Below the pieces are notes generated by a model. The model did no database searches and was not told the DNA's origin. It saw only the letters and a list, made by a program, of their open reading frames with translations. A stretch of DNA of 64,000 nucleotides from DASSKK01 sp035690495 (GTDB lineage Bacteria > Actinomycetota > Actinomycetes > Propionibacteriales > Nocardioidaceae): contig DASSKK010000003.1 in assembly GCA_035690495.1 (NCBI GenBank), forward strand, positions 124,001 through 188,000, given 5' to 3'. The position numbers and the translations under genes were made by a program. This document shows positions 34,046 through 42,789 of the stretch, in pieces; within the stretch, counting starts at the first letter, position 1, and every line of letters begins with the position of its first letter.

Positions 34046-35052
34046 CAGGAGACGGCGGCGCGGAGAGACTCCTTAAGGGACCCCATCGTGGCCAGGACGG
34101 CCGTCGGCTCGTAGCCGCAGTGCGCCATGCAGTTCGCGCACCGGTCGTCGCGGCCGCGCCCGTAGGACTCCCAGTCGGTCTCCTCGATGAGCTCCTTGTA
34201 GGTCTTCGCGTAGCCGTCCGACATCAGGTAGCACGGCTTCTGCCATCCGAACAGCGAGTAGCTCGGGATCCCCCAAGCGGTGCAGGCGAAGTCCTGCTTG
34301 CCCTCCAAGAAGTCCAGGAACAGCGGTGAGTGGTTGAGGCGCCACCGCTTCCGGTTGCCACCGGCGAACGCCTTCTTGAACAGCTCCCGCGTCTCGGTGA
34401 CGCCGGGGAAGTGGTCCTGGTCGGGCGCCTTCTCGTAGGCGTAGGCGGGAGAGATCTGCATGCTGTCCACGCCGAGGTCGTCGTTGAGATAGTCGAGCAC
34501 GTCGATGACGTTCTGCGGGGTGTCGTTGGAGAAGAACGTCGAGTTCGTGTTGACCGTGAACCCCTTGCTCTTCATCCAGCGGATCGCCTCGACCGCCTCG
34601 TCGAACACCCCTTCCTGGCACACCGACTCGTCGTGGCGTTCGCGCAGACCGTCCATGTGGACGACGAACGAGAAGTACGGCGACGGCTTGAAGTCGAACT
34701 TGTCCCACCACTTGCGCACCAGCATCGCGTTGGTGCACAAGAACACGAACTTCTTGCGGGCGACCAGCTCGTTGACGAGCGTGTCGATCTCCGGGTGCAT
34801 CAACGGTTCCCCGCCGGCGATGGAGACCATCGGGGCGCCGCACTCCTTCATCGCGTCGAGCGCCTGCTGGACAGGCATCCGCCGGCGCAGCTCGTCGGCG
34901 GGGTGCTGGATCTTCCCGCAGCCGGCACACTGCAGGTTGCACGCGAACAGCGGCTCGAGCTCGACGAGCAGCGGGAACTTCTCCCGCCGCATCAGCTTCT
35001 GCTTGGCCAGGTAGCTGCCGATCTTGACGGTTTGACGCAGCGGCATGCTCAT
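34045..35052 (-). CDS. hpnH: Adenosyl-hopene transferase HpnH (radical SAM)
   Basis: HpnH joins the 5'-deoxyadenosyl radical to diploptene, giving adenosylhopane, the start of C35 hopanoid side-chain synthesis. The radical SAM cluster motif is CNLQCAGC (Cys38, Cys42, Cys45). GEPLMHPEIDTLVNELVARK and AYAYEKAPDQDHFPGVTET match the family, and CANCMAHCGYE gives C-terminal cysteines. The 335-aa length is normal. The ATG overlaps the hpnG-ispH stop. It is the last gene of the hopanoid operon and its 3' end abuts a dispersed hairpin. Confidence 0.96.
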   Translation of the reverse strand: MSMPLRQTVKIGSYLAKQKLMRREKFPLLVELEPLFACNLQCAGCGKIQHPADELRRRMPVQQALDAMKECGAPMVSIAGGEPLMHPEIDTLVNELVARKKFVFLCTNAMLVRKWWDKFDFKPSPYFSFVVHMDGLRERHDESVCQEGVFDEAVEAIRWMKSKGFTVNTNSTFFSNDTPQNVIDVLDYLNDDLGVDSMQISPAYAYEKAPDQDHFPGVTETRELFKKAFAGGNRKRWRLNHSPLFLDFLEGKQDFACTAWGIPSYSLFGWQKPCYLMSDGYAKTYKELIEETDWESYGRGRDDRCANCMAHCGYEPTAVLATMGSLKESLRAAVS

Positions 35053-36584
35053 GCGGTCCGCACCTCCTTGGGCAGGGTGAATTGGACGTCTTCGGTGACG
35101 AGGTGGCGGGTGTGCACCTCGACGGACCCCAGTCCGCCGACGGCGTCGACCAGCTCGTCGACAAGGGCCTGGGGGGCGGAAGCCCCCGCGGTCAGGCCCA
35201 CGGTGGTGGCACCGGCCAGCCAGCCGAGCTCGACGTCGTCGACGTCGTCGACCAGGTAGGCCTGGGTGCCGAGCCGGCGCGATGTCTCGACCAGCCGTTG
35301 ACTGTTGGAGGAGTTCTGCGAGCCGACCACCAGCACCACGTCGGACTCGGTCGCCACGGTGGTCAGTGCCTCCTGCCGGTTCGTGGTGGCGTAGCAGATG
35401 TCGTCGGAGGCGGGCGCCTTCAGCTTCGGGAACCGGTTGCGGAGCACCTCGACGATCTCGTCCACCTCGCGCACCGACAGTGTGGTCTGCACCAGGTAGG
35501 AGACGTGTTCGGGGTCCTCGATCTCGACTCGAGAAGCGTCCTCGGCATTCTCGACGAGGACGGTCCGCTGCGGCCGCTCCCCCATGGTGCCCTCGGTCTC
35601 CTCGTGGCCGGCATGCCCGATGAAGATCACGGTGTCACCGCGGTCGGAGAAGCGGCGTACCTCCGAGTGCACCTTGCTGACCAGCGGACAGGTCGCGTCG
35701 ATGACGTCGAGCTCGCGGGCGCCGGCGCGCTCCCGGACGGCCGGTGAGACACCGTGCGCGGAGAACACCACGGTGGCACCCTCCGGGACCTCGTCCAGGT
35801 CCTCCACGAAGACCGCACCGCGTCGTTCGAGGTTGTCCACGACGTGCCGGTTGTGCACGATCTGCTTGCGCACGTAGACCGGGGCACCACGCAGCTCGAG
35901 CGCGCGCTCGACCACTTCGATGGCTCGGTCGACCCCGGCGCAGAACGACCTCGGCTCGGCGAGCAGCACAGTGCGGGACGGCGCGACCGCAGCCGCCCAT
36001 TCGTCCAGCGCGGGGCCGATCCGGCGGAGTGTGGCCAGCGCCGAGCGGACCGACCGCAAGGTGGCCGGCCTCAGCACGGGACGGTCCGCCGTGTCCGCGA
36101 CCACCCGCACGACGGCTGCGGGACGGTCGACGGTGACCAGCCAGGCCGACTCCATGTCGACGGCGAGCGCCCCTTGGGCGTGCAGCTCCTCCCGCTCCGC
36201 ACCCTGCGCAACGTGGTCGACCCCGGCGATCGCGCCGACGTGGACCCGCAGTCCCTCGCGGCGCAGCCGAGCCGCCAGCATCCGTGCGGAGGGAAGGCTC
36301 ACGGTGGTCTGGCCGTCCCGGATCAACCGGTCGGCGACCACGACGTCGCCGGTGCGAAGGTCCGGGTCGAGTCCGCCGCAGATCCCGGCGACCGCGAGGG
36401 CGCCGGCCTCTGCGAGCGGGCCGTGCGCAACTGCCCGGGAGGCGTTGCCGGCCCCGACTCCGCACCTGGTCGTCGGGGTTCGGGCCGAGCGCAGGGCGCG
36501 CTCCTCGAGCCGGGTGGGCGCACAGATGCGCGCCGGGACCGCCGTCACGTACGGCGACGTGGTTGAGTGCAGTGTCGCGCTCAT
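35049..36584 (-). CDS. HpnG-like nucleoside phosphorylase fused to IspH
   Basis: A 511-aa fusion. Residues 30-195 are a phosphorylase/nucleosidase domain (GVGAGNASRAVAHGPLAEAG, VAGICGGLDPDLRTGDVVVA, QGALAVDMESAWLV), as in HpnG, which removes adenine from adenosylhopane. From about residue 203 a full IspH domain follows, with cluster cysteines in PRSFCAGVDRAIEVVERALE (Cys215), IDATCPLVSKVHSE and DDICYATTNRQEAL. The ATG at 36584 has a GAGGAGGT ribosome binding site and overlaps the shc stop. Making IPP/DMAPP and processing the hopanoid side chain are thus in one protein. Confidence 0.92.
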   Translation of the reverse strand: MSATLHSTTSPYVTAVPARICAPTRLEERALRSARTPTTRCGVGAGNASRAVAHGPLAEAGALAVAGICGGLDPDLRTGDVVVADRLIRDGQTTVSLPSARMLAARLRREGLRVHVGAIAGVDHVAQGAEREELHAQGALAVDMESAWLVTVDRPAAVVRVVADTADRPVLRPATLRSVRSALATLRRIGPALDEWAAAVAPSRTVLLAEPRSFCAGVDRAIEVVERALELRGAPVYVRKQIVHNRHVVDNLERRGAVFVEDLDEVPEGATVVFSAHGVSPAVRERAGARELDVIDATCPLVSKVHSEVRRFSDRGDTVIFIGHAGHEETEGTMGERPQRTVLVENAEDASRVEIEDPEHVSYLVQTTLSVREVDEIVEVLRNRFPKLKAPASDDICYATTNRQEALTTVATESDVVLVVGSQNSSNSQRLVETSRRLGTQAYLVDDVDDVELGWLAGATTVGLTAGASAPQALVDELVDAVGGLGSVEVHTRHLVTEDVQFTLPKEVRTA

Positions 36585-38674
36585 GGTGACCTCCTCACCG
36601 AGGGGATCTCCGGCTGCTCGAGGCCGGCGGCCGGAATGCTTCCAGGAGTTCTGTCCAGGCATCGTCCCAGCGCGCTGAGCGGGAAGACGACGCGATACAG
36701 GTGGTAGTTGATGTAGAAGTCACCGGGGAACCCGGTCCCGGTGAACTGCGGCTCGTCCCAGCCACCGTCCTCCTGCTGGGTGTCGACCAGCCAGGCGATG
36801 CCGCGGCGGGCGCTCGTGGAGCGGGCCTGACCCGCCGCGTGCAGGGCGAGCAGCGCCCACGCGGTCTGGGAGGCGGTGGACTCGCCGCGGCCGACCCAGC
36901 TCGGGTCGGCGTAGGAGCGCAAGTCCTCGCCCCAGCCGCCGTCGGGGTTCTGCGTCGCGTTCAGCCAGGAAACGGCACGGGTGATCACCGGGTCGTGGAC
37001 CGGCAAGCCGGCCTTCACCAGGGCTGGCACCACCGCGCCGGTTCCGTAGACGTGGTTGGCACCCCAGCGGCCGAACCAGGAGCCGTCGGACTCCTGCGCA
37101 TCGAGCAGCCAGCGCAGGCCACGGCGTACGGCGGGGTCGTCGGCGCCGTGCTCGCCGGCGAGCATCTCGACCACGTGTGCGGTCACGTCGGCGCTCGGCG
37201 GGTCGATGACTGCACCGAAGTCGCAGAACGGGAGGCGGTAGGCGAGCTGGCGGGTGTTGTCGGCGTCGAACGCGCCCCACCCGCCGTCACGGCTCTGCAT
37301 CCCGGCCAGCCAGTCCAGGCCGCGTCCGATCGCGGCGTCCGCGTCCTGGCCAGGTGTCGCCCGTCGCAGCGCGAGCACCACCTCGGCGGTGTCGTCGATG
37401 TCGGGGTAGAGGTCGTTGTCGAACTCGAAGGCCCAACCGCCGGGTGTGGTGCGCGGACGGCGTACGGCCCAGTCGCCCGACGCACCGATCTCTTCGGAGA
37501 GGATCCAGTCACGGGCCCGGCTCATCGCCGGGTGGTCGCCCGCGAGTCCGGCGTCGCCGAGACCGATCATCGCGAGGGCGGTGTCCCACACCGGGGACTG
37601 ACAGGCCTCCACCCACCGGGTCGGACCCTGCTCGGACTCGCCCATCACGGTGAACCGCTCCCAGCCGTCCAGGCCGCGGCGCAGCACCGGATGGTCGAGG
37701 GGGTACCCGAAGGCGTGCAGGGCCATCAGGGAGTAGACCCAGGGCGGCTGGATCCCGCCCCAGGAGCCGTCCGCCTCCTGGCGGTCGACGATCCAGCGGA
37801 TGGTACGTCGTAGCGCGGCTCTTCGTCCGGGCTTGAGTGCCAGGTGCTCGTAGCCGTGCAGGGCCTGGTCGAGCAGCGCGAACGCCCGCTCGGACGGCGC
37901 CGCCCCCACCGATGTCGGCACGTCCACCGCTCGGGTCGTCCCCCACCGCCCCGCTTGGGTCGTCCCCCACCGCCCCGCCCTCTCGGCGTGCCGGTATCGG
38001 TGGGTGAGGCGGAGCTCGTCGACGTTGACGCCGAGGTCGCGGGCGGGCCGCAGCGCACCCAGAACGGTCAGCGGCGCGATGGTCTGGCGCGCCCAGCAGG
38101 CGAAGTCGTAGAGGTTGAGTGGGAACCACGAGGGCAGGAAGACCAGCTCGGGAGGCATGGCCGGGAGCTCGTCCCAGTCCCATTGTCCGAACAGCGCCAG
38201 CCAGATCCGGGTGAACACCCGGGTCTCCTCCAGCCCGCCGTGGTCGTGGACCACCTGCCGGGCCTTCTGCATGTGCGGATCCTGGGGGTCGTCGCCAGCG
38301 AGCCGGAGCGCGACGTAGGCCTCGGCGGTGGTGGACGGGTCCGCGGGGCCGTCGTAGAAGTTCGCCCACGACCCGTCGGCGCGCTGCTGCGCGCGGATGT
38401 GTCGTGCGCTCGCCGCCGTCTGCTCGTCGGTGCGCACTCCGAGGAACTGACGCATCATCAGATCCTCGGCGTCCATCGTCACGTTCGTCTCCAGCAGTCC
38501 CCGCCACCAGCCGGCGCCCTCCTGGCGGTCCAGCAGATGGCCGACGGCGCGGTCGAGGCATCGCTCCGCACGTAGGCGCAGCTCGTCACCGGGCTCCCGG
38601 CGCTGGCCGGGCAGCGCGGTGGCTCCGAGTGGCGTGGACCACTCGGTGCCGGGAGCCGCGTCGGTGTTGGTCAC
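36581..38674 (-). CDS. shc: Squalene-hopene cyclase
   Basis: Shc cyclises squalene to hopene/hopanol at the membrane. The catalytic acid motif DIDD is at residues 425-428, and several QW repeats are visible (QEADGSWGGIQPPWVY, QSRDGGWGAFDADN, QESDGSWFGRWG, QNPDGGWGE, QQEDGGWDEPQFTG). The 697-aa length is typical. A 24-bp tandem repeat puts the eight-residue unit GRWGTTQA-like twice between HRYRHAERA and the rest of the enzyme, an insert not expected in the family. GTG 38674 has a GGAGGA site and overlaps the upstream stop. Confidence 0.96.
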   Translation of the reverse strand: MTNTDAAPGTEWSTPLGATALPGQRREPGDELRLRAERCLDRAVGHLLDRQEGAGWWRGLLETNVTMDAEDLMMRQFLGVRTDEQTAASARHIRAQQRADGSWANFYDGPADPSTTAEAYVALRLAGDDPQDPHMQKARQVVHDHGGLEETRVFTRIWLALFGQWDWDELPAMPPELVFLPSWFPLNLYDFACWARQTIAPLTVLGALRPARDLGVNVDELRLTHRYRHAERAGRWGTTQAGRWGTTRAVDVPTSVGAAPSERAFALLDQALHGYEHLALKPGRRAALRRTIRWIVDRQEADGSWGGIQPPWVYSLMALHAFGYPLDHPVLRRGLDGWERFTVMGESEQGPTRWVEACQSPVWDTALAMIGLGDAGLAGDHPAMSRARDWILSEEIGASGDWAVRRPRTTPGGWAFEFDNDLYPDIDDTAEVVLALRRATPGQDADAAIGRGLDWLAGMQSRDGGWGAFDADNTRQLAYRLPFCDFGAVIDPPSADVTAHVVEMLAGEHGADDPAVRRGLRWLLDAQESDGSWFGRWGANHVYGTGAVVPALVKAGLPVHDPVITRAVSWLNATQNPDGGWGEDLRSYADPSWVGRGESTASQTAWALLALHAAGQARSTSARRGIAWLVDTQQEDGGWDEPQFTGTGFPGDFYINYHLYRVVFPLSALGRCLDRTPGSIPAAGLEQPEIPSVRRSP
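37933..37980 (-). repeat. 24-bp G-rich tandem repeat (two units) inside shc
   Basis: Units lie at 37933-37956 and 37957-37980, starting GGGTCGTCCCCCACCGCCCC on the plus strand. The two copies differ only in the last bases. It keeps the frame and encodes AGRWGTT twice. The core matches repeats at 10246, 13775 and 62367. Confidence 0.9.
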
Positions 38675-39684
38675 GCGTTCCTCCGTCCCAGTGTGTTGGT
38701 GAGTACGACGAATCCTTCGTGCACACTCCTCGGCAGGTCCAACCGGTCGAGCACCTTCACGGCCGTATTGGTCTGGCGGGCGGCCTCCTGCTCGGCCCAC
38801 CGGCGTCCGTCGGCCGACTCCACCAGCGCGGCCAGCTCGGCCAGCGCCGCCGGATCGGTCAGGTCGTCCGGGTCCGGATCGAAGTAGCGGGTCCGCAGCC
38901 GCTCCACGTCCGCGCCGGTGCCGTTTAGCGCGGCGACCACCGGTAGGGACTTCTTGCGCGCACGCAGGTCGGAGTGCACCGGCTTGCCGGTGCGTGCCGG
39001 GGAGCCCCAGATGCCGAGCAGGTCGTCGACGAGCTGGAACGCCAGGCCGAGGTGGTGGCCGAACTCGGCGAGCTCGAGCGCGAGCTCTGCGGGCCCGTCG
39101 GCGAGCACGACGCCGAGCGACGCGGCGCACCCGATCAGCGCGCCGGTCTTGTCGTCGGCCATCTGCAGGCACTCGTCGAGGGTGACGTCGGTGCGCGACT
39201 CGAAGGCGAGATCCGCCGTCTGGCCGGCGATCAGCCTCCGGGTGGTGGCGTTCAGGCAGCCGACCGCCCAGGCGGTGGTCGGGGAGGGGGCTCCGGCGAG
39301 GACCTCGTTGGCCAGCGACACCATCGCGTCCCCGGCCAGGATCGCCTGGGGGACCCCGAAGCGGGCCCACACCGTGGGACGGTGGTGCCGCTCGCGGTCG
39401 CCGTCCATCACGTCGTCGTGCAGCAGCGAGAAGTTGTGCACCAGCTCGCAGGCCACGGCCGCGGGAAGTCCGACCTGGCTGCCGGCGCCCGCGGCGCGGG
39501 CGGACAGCAACGCGAGTGCGGGGCGGATCCGCTTGCCCGTCGTCGCCCCGGGCGCACCGTCCGCGTCCCACAGCCCCAGGTGGTAGCCGCACAGGTGCCG
39601 CATCGTCGGGTCGAGCCGTTCCAGGGCGTCGCGCAGCGCCGGGTCGAGCAGACCCCGGGTGTCCTCTGTCAGCATGTCGCTCAT
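38671..39684 (-). CDS. Polyprenyl diphosphate synthase of the hopanoid operon
   Basis: The 337-aa protein is a trans-prenyltransferase with the first Asp-rich motif DDVMD at residues 90-94 (HNFSLLHDDVMDGDRERHHR) and a second one in FQLVDDLLGIWG. KRIRPALALLSA is the usual N-terminal substrate motif. In this operon it probably makes the farnesyl diphosphate used by HpnC/HpnD, though chain length cannot be read from sequence by eye. ATG 39684 overlaps the hpnE stop; its own stop overlaps the shc GTG. Confidence 0.93.
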   Translation of the reverse strand: MSDMLTEDTRGLLDPALRDALERLDPTMRHLCGYHLGLWDADGAPGATTGKRIRPALALLSARAAGAGSQVGLPAAVACELVHNFSLLHDDVMDGDRERHHRPTVWARFGVPQAILAGDAMVSLANEVLAGAPSPTTAWAVGCLNATTRRLIAGQTADLAFESRTDVTLDECLQMADDKTGALIGCAASLGVVLADGPAELALELAEFGHHLGLAFQLVDDLLGIWGSPARTGKPVHSDLRARKKSLPVVAALNGTGADVERLRTRYFDPDPDDLTDPAALAELAALVESADGRRWAEQEAARQTNTAVKVLDRLDLPRSVHEGFVVLTNTLGRRNA

Positions 39685-41090
39685 CGCGATGCCACGCTCC
39701 AATCCGTCAAGTCAGTCGTGTCTGTGGTGTCGTCGTGCTCGTGCGAGGAGTCTGCCGGACCGGCTGCACCTCTGCCCAGCAGCGTCTCGGCAGCGACCCG
39801 GCCGCTGCGCACGGCGCCCTCGGTGGTGTCCGGCCAGCCGGTCGCGGTCCACGCCCCGGCGAGCACCAGACCGGGTACGTCCGTGCGCGCGGCTGGGCGC
39901 AGCGCGCCCGATCCGGCCCGCTGCCGGAAGGTCGCGTGCGGCTCACGGGTGACGAAGGCGTCGAGCACCTCCGCCTGCGCCGCCGGCGGGAACAGCTCCG
40001 TCAGTCCGGCGAGCTGCGTGGCGAGGATCTCAGCGGCGGGCTGGTCGGCGATGGCGTCGGCGGCCGACAAGGAGACGGTGAGGTACTGCCCGTCGCAGCG
40101 GGCCACCTCTGTCTTGTCGAAGACCCACTGCACGGGCGAGTCGACGGCGGCGGCGAACCGCAGGTCGGTGACCGGCCGGTCGTAGCGCACGTGCACGTTC
40201 ACGATCGGCGAGGCGCCGAGAGCCTCCCACTGAGACCGTCGGGGGCAGGCGCGTTCGGGGACCAGGCCGGCGGCGTGCCGGTGGGGCACCGCGACGACCA
40301 CGGCGTCGGAGTCGATCTCGCCGGCGGCGGTGCGCACCGCGAAGCCGTCGGCAGTGACGTCGACGGCGTCGACGCGTTCCCCCGTGTGCACCTCGACGCC
40401 CTGCTCGGCCAGGTGGGCGCGGGCGGTCGCGTCGTACACCACCGACTGGGGGACGCTGAGGATGCCTACATCAGCGGAGTCCGCGGCCTCCAGCAGTGCG
40501 GTGCGGAAGACCTGGGCGGCCAGTGCGAGCGACGCGTCCTCGACGTCGATGTTGAGCGCGGCGACCACCAGGACGGCCCAGAAGCGCCTGATCGCCTCGT
40601 CGTCCCCGCCGCGTTCGCGCAGCCAGGGACCGAGCGGTTGCGCATCCGCGGTCGGGTCGGCGGGATCGACCCCGCCCAGGGCGTCGACCGTGCGCATCAG
40701 GGTCCACCGCTGCTTCCAGGACAGCGCGCGGAGCCCGAGCAGCGCCGGCAGCAGGTGCAGTGGCGCCGGCGCGTGTGACGCACGCCGCAGCCGCAGCGCC
40801 GGCGTCCCGGGCCGGAGCACCGGGATGTCCATCCTTGGCTGGACCGGGCACAGGTAGCCGGCACCGAGCCTGCGCAGCAGCGCACGGTGCTCGCGGTAGC
40901 AGCGCAGCAGCACATGCTGGCCGGTGTCGACCGGCAGGTCGTTGCGCGCGAAGGTGTACAGCGCGCCGCCGAGCCGCGGCCGCCGCTCCAGGAGTACGAC
41001 GGACCAGCCGGCGTCGCGCAGCCGGAGCGCGGCAGCCGTTCCCGCGAGCCCGCCACCGACGACGACCACCCGCCTGTCCGAGGCACTCAT
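39681..41090 (-). CDS. hpnE: Hydroxysqualene dehydroxylase HpnE
   Basis: HpnE removes the hydroxyl from hydroxysqualene to give squalene. The 469-aa FAD protein has the dinucleotide motif VVVVGGGLAGTAAALRLRDA, ERRPRLGGALYTFARNDLPV and DTGQHVLLRCYREHRALL, all typical of HpnE and other amine-oxidase-fold enzymes. GLVLAGAWTATGWPDTTEGA is the C-terminal FAD motif. The extreme C-terminus (SSHEHDDTTDTTDLTDWS) is acidic and low-complexity. It is coupled to hpnD and to the prenyl synthase gene by ATGA overlaps. Confidence 0.95.
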   Translation of the reverse strand: MSASDRRVVVVGGGLAGTAAALRLRDAGWSVVLLERRPRLGGALYTFARNDLPVDTGQHVLLRCYREHRALLRRLGAGYLCPVQPRMDIPVLRPGTPALRLRRASHAPAPLHLLPALLGLRALSWKQRWTLMRTVDALGGVDPADPTADAQPLGPWLRERGGDDEAIRRFWAVLVVAALNIDVEDASLALAAQVFRTALLEAADSADVGILSVPQSVVYDATARAHLAEQGVEVHTGERVDAVDVTADGFAVRTAAGEIDSDAVVVAVPHRHAAGLVPERACPRRSQWEALGASPIVNVHVRYDRPVTDLRFAAAVDSPVQWVFDKTEVARCDGQYLTVSLSAADAIADQPAAEILATQLAGLTELFPPAAQAEVLDAFVTREPHATFRQRAGSGALRPAARTDVPGLVLAGAWTATGWPDTTEGAVRSGRVAAETLLGRGAAGPADSSHEHDDTTDTTDLTDWSVASR

Positions 41091-41974
41091 GCCGCACCTC
41101 GCACGAGCGCACGGGCCGCCACGCCGAGCTTGGCGGCGGTCGGAAGGGACAGCCGGCGGTCGCGCACCAGGTCGGGGTCGGCGGCGATGCTGCGCAGCAA
41201 CCGGTGGTAGATGCCGGCCATCGCCGCGGTGCAGGCGGCGCTGCGCCGGTCAAGCAGAGGCAGCAGCTGCAGGCCGCGCGCGTACCACGCCTCGGCCCGT
41301 TCGGCCTCGAACCGCACGAGTGCGGTGAACCGGTCTGCGGGGTCGGCGAGCCGGCCGGCGTCGTCGAGCTCGAGTGTGCAGCCGAAGCGCTCCAGGTCCT
41401 CGGCCGGGAGGTAGATCCTGCCCACCAGACGATCCTCGCGCAGGTCGCGCAGGATGTTGGTGAGCTGCAGTGCGATGCCGAGCGCGTCGGCGAGCTGCCA
41501 GCACTCGTCGAGGCGGCGCGGATGGTAGATGCCGACCGACATCCTGCCCACCGAGCCGGCGACGCAGCGGCAGTAGTGCTCGAGCGCCTGCCAGGTGGGG
41601 TAGCGGTGGACTGTCACGTCGGCGCGGCAGCCCTCGATCAGCTCGTCGAAGGTGCCCATCGGCAACGGGAACCGGTGCGCCGTGTCGCGCAGAGCCACCA
41701 GGACGGGATCACCCGCGATGGCGCCGGGGTCCTCGATGCGGTGCAGCGACTCGGACAGCTCCTCGAGCCTGTGCAGCTTCTGTCCGTCGTCGAGATCGCT
41801 GTCGACGATGTCGTCGATGCGCCGGGACGTGGCGTAGGCGACGGACAGCGCGCGTCGTTTCGCCGGTCGCAGTAGCCGGATGCCGTAGAAGAAGTTGCGG
41901 GCCTGTTCGCGCGTGATCGCCTCGCACACGTCGTAGGCGTGCGAGACGTCGACAGAGGACTGGAGTGCGGTCAT
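41087..41974 (-). CDS. hpnD: Presqualene diphosphate synthase HpnD
   Basis: HpnD joins two farnesyl diphosphates into presqualene diphosphate. The 295-aa trans-isoprenyl synthase has the first Asp-rich motif DDIVD at residues 54-58 (VAYATSRRIDDIVDSDL) and the second in NILRDLREDRLVGRIYLPAE. CRCVAGSVGRMSVGIY is the usual central motif. The gene order hpnC-hpnD-hpnE is standard for this squalene route. It starts inside the hpnC stop. Confidence 0.95.
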   Translation of the reverse strand: MTALQSSVDVSHAYDVCEAITREQARNFFYGIRLLRPAKRRALSVAYATSRRIDDIVDSDLDDGQKLHRLEELSESLHRIEDPGAIAGDPVLVALRDTAHRFPLPMGTFDELIEGCRADVTVHRYPTWQALEHYCRCVAGSVGRMSVGIYHPRRLDECWQLADALGIALQLTNILRDLREDRLVGRIYLPAEDLERFGCTLELDDAGRLADPADRFTALVRFEAERAEAWYARGLQLLPLLDRRSAACTAAMAGIYHRLLRSIAADPDLVRDRRLSLPTAAKLGVAARALVRGAA

Positions 41975-42789
41975 CCAGGGCTCCTCACGGTTTCGCGCAG
42001 CCAGCGGCGGGCGATCTGCCGGGCAGTCGGCTTCGCCAGACCCGGCAGCGGGTCGTAGCCCGAGCGCCGCAGCCCGTCCGCGGCGGCCCGGCCACCGTTC
42101 ACGTAGCCGGAGATCGCCAGCCGGGCCCAGCCGGTCAGCGTCGAGACGAGCACCGAGCCGGAGTTCAGGTAGGCGAGCGCCCGGTCGGTCTCGTACTGCA
42201 CGAGGGCGCGCAGCTCCGGCGAGGCGTGCGGCTGGGCGAGATCGGCCTCGTCGACGCCGAAGCGCCGCATGTCGGCCGACGGGAGGTAGACGCGCCCGCG
42301 TGCATGGTCCTCCCCGATGTCCTGCCAGTGCTCGACGAGCTGGAGGCCGGTGCAGACGCGGTTCGAGAGCTCCACCCGCTCAGGGGTCATCCGGTCGAAC
42401 ACGTGCAGGACCACCAGGCCGACGGGGTTGGCCGACAACGTGCAGTAGTCGAGCAGGTCCCCGAACGACTCGTAGTGGTCGACCTCCTGGTCGTGCAGGT
42501 TGGCCGAGATCAGGTCCAGCCACGGTTCCCGGGGGATCGGATGGCGGCGCACAGTGGGGACGAGCCCGGCCACCACCGGCAGCTCCGGGTCCCGTCCGTC
42601 GTAGAGCCGGTGCACGTCCTCGGCGAGCTCCTTGAGCCGCGTGGTCCGGTCGCCGTTCCACTCGTCGCCGACGTCGTCGACGTGCCGAGCGAACTTGTAC
42701 AGCGCCCCGAGGTCCTCGCGGATCTCGGCCGGCAGGATCCGCAAGGCGACCGGGAAGTTCTCTCGCGTAGCGGTCACAGGCTTGCTCAT
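41971..42789 (-). CDS. hpnC: Hydroxysqualene synthase HpnC
   Basis: HpnC converts presqualene diphosphate to hydroxysqualene. The 272-aa protein has the first Asp-rich motif DDVGDE at residues 38-43 (YKFARHVDDVGDEWNGD) and the second in LVEHWQDIGEDHARGRVYLP. CTLSANPVGLVVLHVFDR is the central motif. It follows dxs with an ATGA overlap and precedes hpnD the same way. Confidence 0.95.
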   Translation of the reverse strand: MSKPVTATRENFPVALRILPAEIREDLGALYKFARHVDDVGDEWNGDRTTRLKELAEDVHRLYDGRDPELPVVAGLVPTVRRHPIPREPWLDLISANLHDQEVDHYESFGDLLDYCTLSANPVGLVVLHVFDRMTPERVELSNRVCTGLQLVEHWQDIGEDHARGRVYLPSADMRRFGVDEADLAQPHASPELRALVQYETDRALAYLNSGSVLVSTLTGWARLAISGYVNGGRAAADGLRRSGYDPLPGLAKPTARQIARRWLRETVRSPG

